In this document: positions 61,501 through 64,000 of the stretch, piece by piece | Layout of the letters: each line of letters begins with the position of its first letter | Position numbering within the stretch: the first letter of the stretch is position 1 | From: a candidate division WOR-3 bacterium | GTDB lineage: Bacteria > Hydrothermota > Tepidihabitantia > Tepidihabitantales > CAIPLT01 | Assembly (NCBI GenBank): GCA_039801505.1 | Contig: JBDRUV010000001.1 | Location: 395,361-459,360, forward strand | DNA length: 64,000 nt | Direction: 5' to 3' | Position numbers and translations under genes: made by a program | The notes under the pieces: generated by a model | The model's input: the letters and a program-made list of their open reading frames with translations, nothing else | What the model was told of the DNA's origin: nothing | Databases searched by the model: none

Positions 61501-62182
61501 GTTGGGTGTTAATTTATCAGTTTTGACTCAAGAATCTGATATTATTTGGACCGGGGAGCTTCAGGCACTTCAAGGTAATATTTATTATCTCGATCATGTA
61601 TTAAAACTTACTCGAGGAGTAATCATTTTTGATAACATATCTGAAATTAACCCTCTCGTTGACATTTCTGCCGAGCTTCTAACCCGTCCCTTACGCGTTG
61701 AAGGCAACTTGCCACAACAGGTTAAGATAATTTTTAATTTGAGTGGACGGTTAAAAGAACCCTATTTCACTTTTTCTTCAGATCCTCCGTATCTCAACGA
61801 AAATGATATTGTTAGTTATCTTAATTTTAATATGTCATGGCAAGAACTCTCAGCCATCGAGGCACGTGAGCTTGTTACTAAGTTTTTATCCAATAAACTT
61901 ATTGGGTATTTTGAGCGGGAATTATCCAAGAAGATTCGGGAGAAAATTTTCTTTGACTATTTTTGGATTGAGAGTGGTTTACTCTCTGAGAATGGCGTTA
62001 AAGTTACTTTAGGGAAATATTTTGGGCCAAAACTTTATGTAAATTATGAATATAACGTTACTAGTAATATTTTCGATGTTTTCCGTATTGAATATTATTT
62101 AAGTAAATACCATACAATTGTTGGTGAACACACAGAGACCGGGAACTACCGCATTCTTTACCAGTATAACATTCGATATTAA
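58568..62182 (+). CDS. tamB: TamB/AsmA-like translocation and assembly protein
   Basis: A protein of about 1204 residues with an N-terminal transmembrane anchor (about 6-25) and a very long region of repeating beta structure. It ends in the DUF490/TamB C-terminal domain (about 900-1204), with L-Q-G-N-I-Y-Y-L, S-D-P-P-Y-L-N-E-N-D-I-V-S-Y-L and G-K-Y-F-G-P-K-L-Y-V-N-Y. It would span the periplasm as a groove for lipids or outer-membrane proteins and work with the Omp85 protein encoded just upstream. ATG 58568 follows the preceding stop by 11 nt; ATG 58577 is an alternative. Confidence 0.9.
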   Translation: MLFMRKTIINVIVVIIIITFIITLILRGVLIYNNDIKRFTYKKIQEILIKSFGIQVQSEKYEGNIIKNIKLYDVSLLLKSGDEVFVEKLECNHNLFLSFLKRKIFIEQLLLINPRISLAGISSSGVTNKNGKKLPNLEIKKLIISNGRIIKSKSILIDSIFLQCNVESDPKDASLFLKKGDIKIFQRFRWYYLNAITGKVEINNEVIKLQNFSFTISHDNNFKLDVVFYHQSQTIEVNFYQGTIDVSNLSGNYSGKFNISGYIKLNWNESGSSFSIRSATIDFNTNNFKIGTDYSLNFKGILNCTGNAIAVNIQGFNNEGREILDTKINLQIDWGALKYKGELLLDRFILYPEAPNEFWDGFIKVDGDHLDFLNCTVNLHNTNGESITANIKISKKFTVKSYEITTDNLAYRVPVGELKMSAMLILDNKIKSVNTRIVLVNFDLTYPSLPRRLFLAFYNPSPQQTVSGYLTGIFELQYRDKTLISRGNLAGHDVKISGLQINRGILQYTINTGTNRVMLDLMIDQINSSYIPEIQNVELSIKNNFVTFRIGNVINNQVCCKGVLNLINSKIFLGIDSLFISGYKYSIQNTESFYLGITDSIIFLKNVSLAFNKGMLRLELIKLPNQSLAIDFSGCQIALENICELLQSPFNIKGNLDFTFQSGVFLKSHDSLVSRCNLRVQDIQFPFRLLNNLPTTSGDSLVNIKNFICNIGLFENKLIIDALRLVYREDTSQLVGHIIVPTPNTYRSLLNYSWIKNIPEMPLALDVQFSDPGSWIFFFLKNIVDLKDAYISGGGRITGTLNSPQFYGSVFVNEGIGEIVPTHTSCSNITAQLEFYDKFINIKNISADAGVTKEIKNNVKASGSVKLINFTSVDTFFLLINFRNTPVRLHKEMFAVVSGSINVSSKSKFPKTLSGAYSAIAPLTLMITGDVTITEALITTEFGKAGELTSFSKPDIIVNLKIIGERDIWLRNSLTDCELGVNLSVLTQESDIIWTGELQALQGNIYYLDHVLKLTRGVIIFDNISEINPLVDISAELLTRPLRVEGNLPQQVKIIFNLSGRLKEPYFTFSSDPPYLNENDIVSYLNFNMSWQELSAIEARELVTKFLSNKLIGYFERELSKKIREKIFFDYFWIESGLLSENGVKVTLGKYFGPKLYVNYEYNVTSNIFDVFRIEYYLSKYHTIVGEHTETGNYRILYQYNIRY

Positions 62183-62193
62183 CTGCCAATCCC

Positions 62194-64000
62194 ATGTTAG
62201 CTGATATCTCACTTTTTGGCTCAGCAATTGATTTTCTGACTTATCAGGTGCCTCAAGATTTAGTTGTACGATTAAAAGCAGGTGCTCTCGTCAAAGTTCC
62301 ATTACGAAACAGATCAAAATATGGAATTGTTGTCAGAATCCGCGAGCAAATTTCAGAATCAGAAGAACTTAAGAAAGATTTAAAAGAACTTACAGAACTT
62401 GTAGACGACCGGTTTATTCCAGAACACTTGTGGGCGCTATTGCGGTGGGCTAAAAATTACTATTTTGCAAATTGGGGACAAGTTTTTCAATTGGTTGTTC
62501 CATTTTCGGCCTTCCGACATATTTCCAAAGAAGATACAATATATTCTTATGAAAAGTTTTTAAATTCTAAGTCGACTAGTGAATTGAATAGTAAGTTTGA
62601 ACCAATATGGAATGCCATTAAAGATCAACAACATAAGACATTTTTACTTTTTAGTTTAGCTAATTGCCGGCTTTTTAAAAATTATCGAGAACTAATCGTA
62701 AGGACCATTAAATTGCCGCGCAGTGTAATTGTGCTAGTACCCGAAATTCAGCTGATTCCCGAGGCAATTAAAAATTTAGACCTGGATGATGATCTGGTGG
62801 TGGCGTGGCATTCAGAACTTAAACTGTCGGCGCGATGTAAAATTTGGAATAAAGTTAAATCGCAAAACGCAGCCATCGTGGTTGGAACTCGCTCGGCGCT
62901 TTTTTTGCCCGTAAATAACTTGGGACTTATAATTATTAGCCAAGAGCATTCACCATATTACAAAGAAGAACGAGCATTTCACTATCAGGCCCGGGATTTG
63001 GCGATAAAATATGGCGAAATTGCGCAGGCTGTGGTGGTTTTAGATAGTGATACCCCTTCACTTGAGTCATATTATAAAGCAGATGTCAAAAAAATTGAAC
63101 TTATATCGTTCTTTAATTCCAATGTAGACTTCTCTAGGGTGCAAATTGTAAACTTACAGCAATCGCACGACCAAATTATCTCAGAACCGTTACGAGAGGC
63201 AATTTTACAAGCCTATCAAGATGGCGGTCGTATTTTGATATATCATAACCGGGTTGGTTATGCACGATTCGTAATCTGTCGTGATTGTGGTTATGTAAGC
63301 ATTTGTCCGCAATGTGGATTACCGTTAATATTGGATCGAGAAAAAGATTTATTTATCTGTCGATTATGCTCAGCTCAAGCGTCAACTTTCGATGTGTGTC
63401 CGGTGTGTCGTGGTAGTATTTTTATTTATCGGGGCTGGGGGATTCAAAAAGTCGTCTCAGAGCTTAAAAAAATTTTACCGGCAAATGCCATATCAGTAGT
63501 TACTTCCGAGACAGCTGCGCTTAACGAGAATAAGGCTGCAGTTTTGGTAGTTACTAAATTTGGTTTAGAAAGACTGCGTCGTGAGCATTTTTCATTAATT
63601 GCTTTAACCTGGGCTGACAGTTTTCTTTTCGTGCAAGATTATCGGGCTGGGGAACGAGCATTTCAAGAGTTAGTAGCCGTTGTGCACAAAGCGACATCTA
63701 ATGCTAAAACAAATTTGATAATTCAGACCTATCGACCCACCAATCCGGTAATTAAGTGCGCCGTGCAATTAGACTATCAGAGTTTTTATGACCAAGAGCT
63801 TAAAACTCGCCAGGAGTTATTTTATCCGCCCTTTAGCTCTCTTACTCAAATCAATATATCGAATAAAAGTGTAGAAAAAGTAAATTCTTCGGCCCAAACA
63901 TTGTTAGAATTATTTAAAAACTATCCCGGGGTCACCTGTTTAGGCCCTACAGCATTAGCAAAAGCTAAAAAGAAATTCGTGCAAATTTTACTTAAATCTC
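62194..64000 (+). CDS. priA: PriA-like replication restart protein with degenerate helicase motifs, C-terminus cut by window edge
   Basis: 602 codons are visible and the end is outside the window. The N-terminal 3'-DNA-binding domain (1 to about 105) is followed by segments typical of PriA: V-L-V-P-E-I-Q-L-I-P, V-V-G-T-R-S-A-L-F-L-P-V and four zinc-binding pairs (C-R-D-C, C-P-Q-C, C-R-L-C, C-P-V-C, about 362-410). The Walker A position (about 153-161) reads F-S-L-A-N-C-R-L-F, the D-E-x-H box reads S-Q-E-H (249-252), and motifs V and VI are also lost. It should bind DNA and restart replication as a structural protein without ATP-driven unwinding, as in actinobacterial PriA. The gene starts 11 nt after tamB. 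Confidence 0.9.
   Translation, partial: MLADISLFGSAIDFLTYQVPQDLVVRLKAGALVKVPLRNRSKYGIVVRIREQISESEELKKDLKELTELVDDRFIPEHLWALLRWAKNYYFANWGQVFQLVVPFSAFRHISKEDTIYSYEKFLNSKSTSELNSKFEPIWNAIKDQQHKTFLLFSLANCRLFKNYRELIVRTIKLPRSVIVLVPEIQLIPEAIKNLDLDDDLVVAWHSELKLSARCKIWNKVKSQNAAIVVGTRSALFLPVNNLGLIIISQEHSPYYKEERAFHYQARDLAIKYGEIAQAVVVLDSDTPSLESYYKADVKKIELISFFNSNVDFSRVQIVNLQQSHDQIISEPLREAILQAYQDGGRILIYHNRVGYARFVICRDCGYVSICPQCGLPLILDREKDLFICRLCSAQASTFDVCPVCRGSIFIYRGWGIQKVVSELKKILPANAISVVTSETAALNENKAAVLVVTKFGLERLRREHFSLIALTWADSFLFVQDYRAGERAFQELVAVVHKATSNAKTNLIIQTYRPTNPVIKCAVQLDYQSFYDQELKTRQELFYPPFSSLTQINISNKSVEKVNSSAQTLLELFKNYPGVTCLGPTALAKAKKKFVQILLKS

Overview
The window is one stretch of a bacterial chromosome of moderate to low G+C. 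Coding is dense, both strands are used, and most genes sit in tight, often overlapping operons. No tRNA, rRNA, CRISPR array, prophage or insertion sequence was recognised. The gene set points to a Gram-negative-type envelope: BamA-like and TamB-like proteins, a secretin and lipoproteins. It also carries an archaeal-type FBP aldolase/phosphatase, secreted proteases with por/T9SS-like C-terminal domains, and a PorY/PorX-like pair. This mix suggests a deep or candidate phylum near the FCB group (for example WOR-3/Stahlbacteria). The lineage is an inference, not a demonstrated assignment.

Layout. 1-8525 (minus strand): two consecutive units. rpsM-rpsK has its own promoter. rpsD-rpoA-rplQ is followed by panD, a GlmU-type nucleotidyltransferase, a LytR_C protein, rsfS, argS, an EIIA-Ntr-like protein, a zinc-ribbon protein and a partial lipoprotein. 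8670-13768 (plus): a TPR protein and a large secreted M6 protease with CARDB-like and kelch-like repeats. 13773-14744 (minus): a small thioredoxin-fold protein and a NrdG-like radical SAM activase. 14823-19000 (plus): asd, a secreted M1 aminopeptidase and an MFS transporter. 19214-27479 (plus): a type IV pilus/type II secretion-like assembly cluster with three pseudopilins, a PilM-PilN fusion, PilO, two PilP-like proteins, a secretin and a prepilin peptidase; no motor ATPase or PilC is present.

27463-33391 (minus): the tldD-pmbA-saccharopine dehydrogenase-guaA-flavoprotein operon. 33522-40822 (plus): an SdpI-like membrane protein, a class III aminotransferase, then tilS-ftsH-dapA-dapB. 40823-43349 (minus): rubrerythrin-purE-nitroreductase-purC. 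43448-44668 (plus): a LarA homologue. 44677-45234 (minus): a solitary pseudopilin. 45644-52621 (plus): FBP aldolase/phosphatase, RtcA, Xaa-Pro peptidase, EF-P, AccC and a TPR protein. 52688-64000 (plus): an M23 lipoprotein, a PorY-like kinase, a PorX-like receiver-PglZ regulator, BamA-like, TamB-like and a partial PriA.

How the parts fit. Asd, DapA and DapB are three steps towards diaminopimelate/lysine. PurE, PurC and GuaA are purine synthesis enzymes. The pilus genes form an assembly module with its own prepilin peptidase. The M6 and M1 proteases end in por-type sorting-like domains, and a PorXY-like pair sits beside outer-membrane assembly genes, so a T9SS-like export route is plausible.

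The most notable signals are: (1) many near-consensus sigma70-type promoters whose -10 lies only 6-11 nt before the start codon, implying leaderless or nearly leaderless mRNAs; (2) a PriA whose Walker A, Walker B and later helicase motifs are all degenerate; (3) the PorX/PorY-like pair; (4) an EF-P whose tip loop lacks the PGKG motif; (5) GC-rich palindromic intergenic elements and a tandem 20-bp palindrome upstream of the M6 protease.
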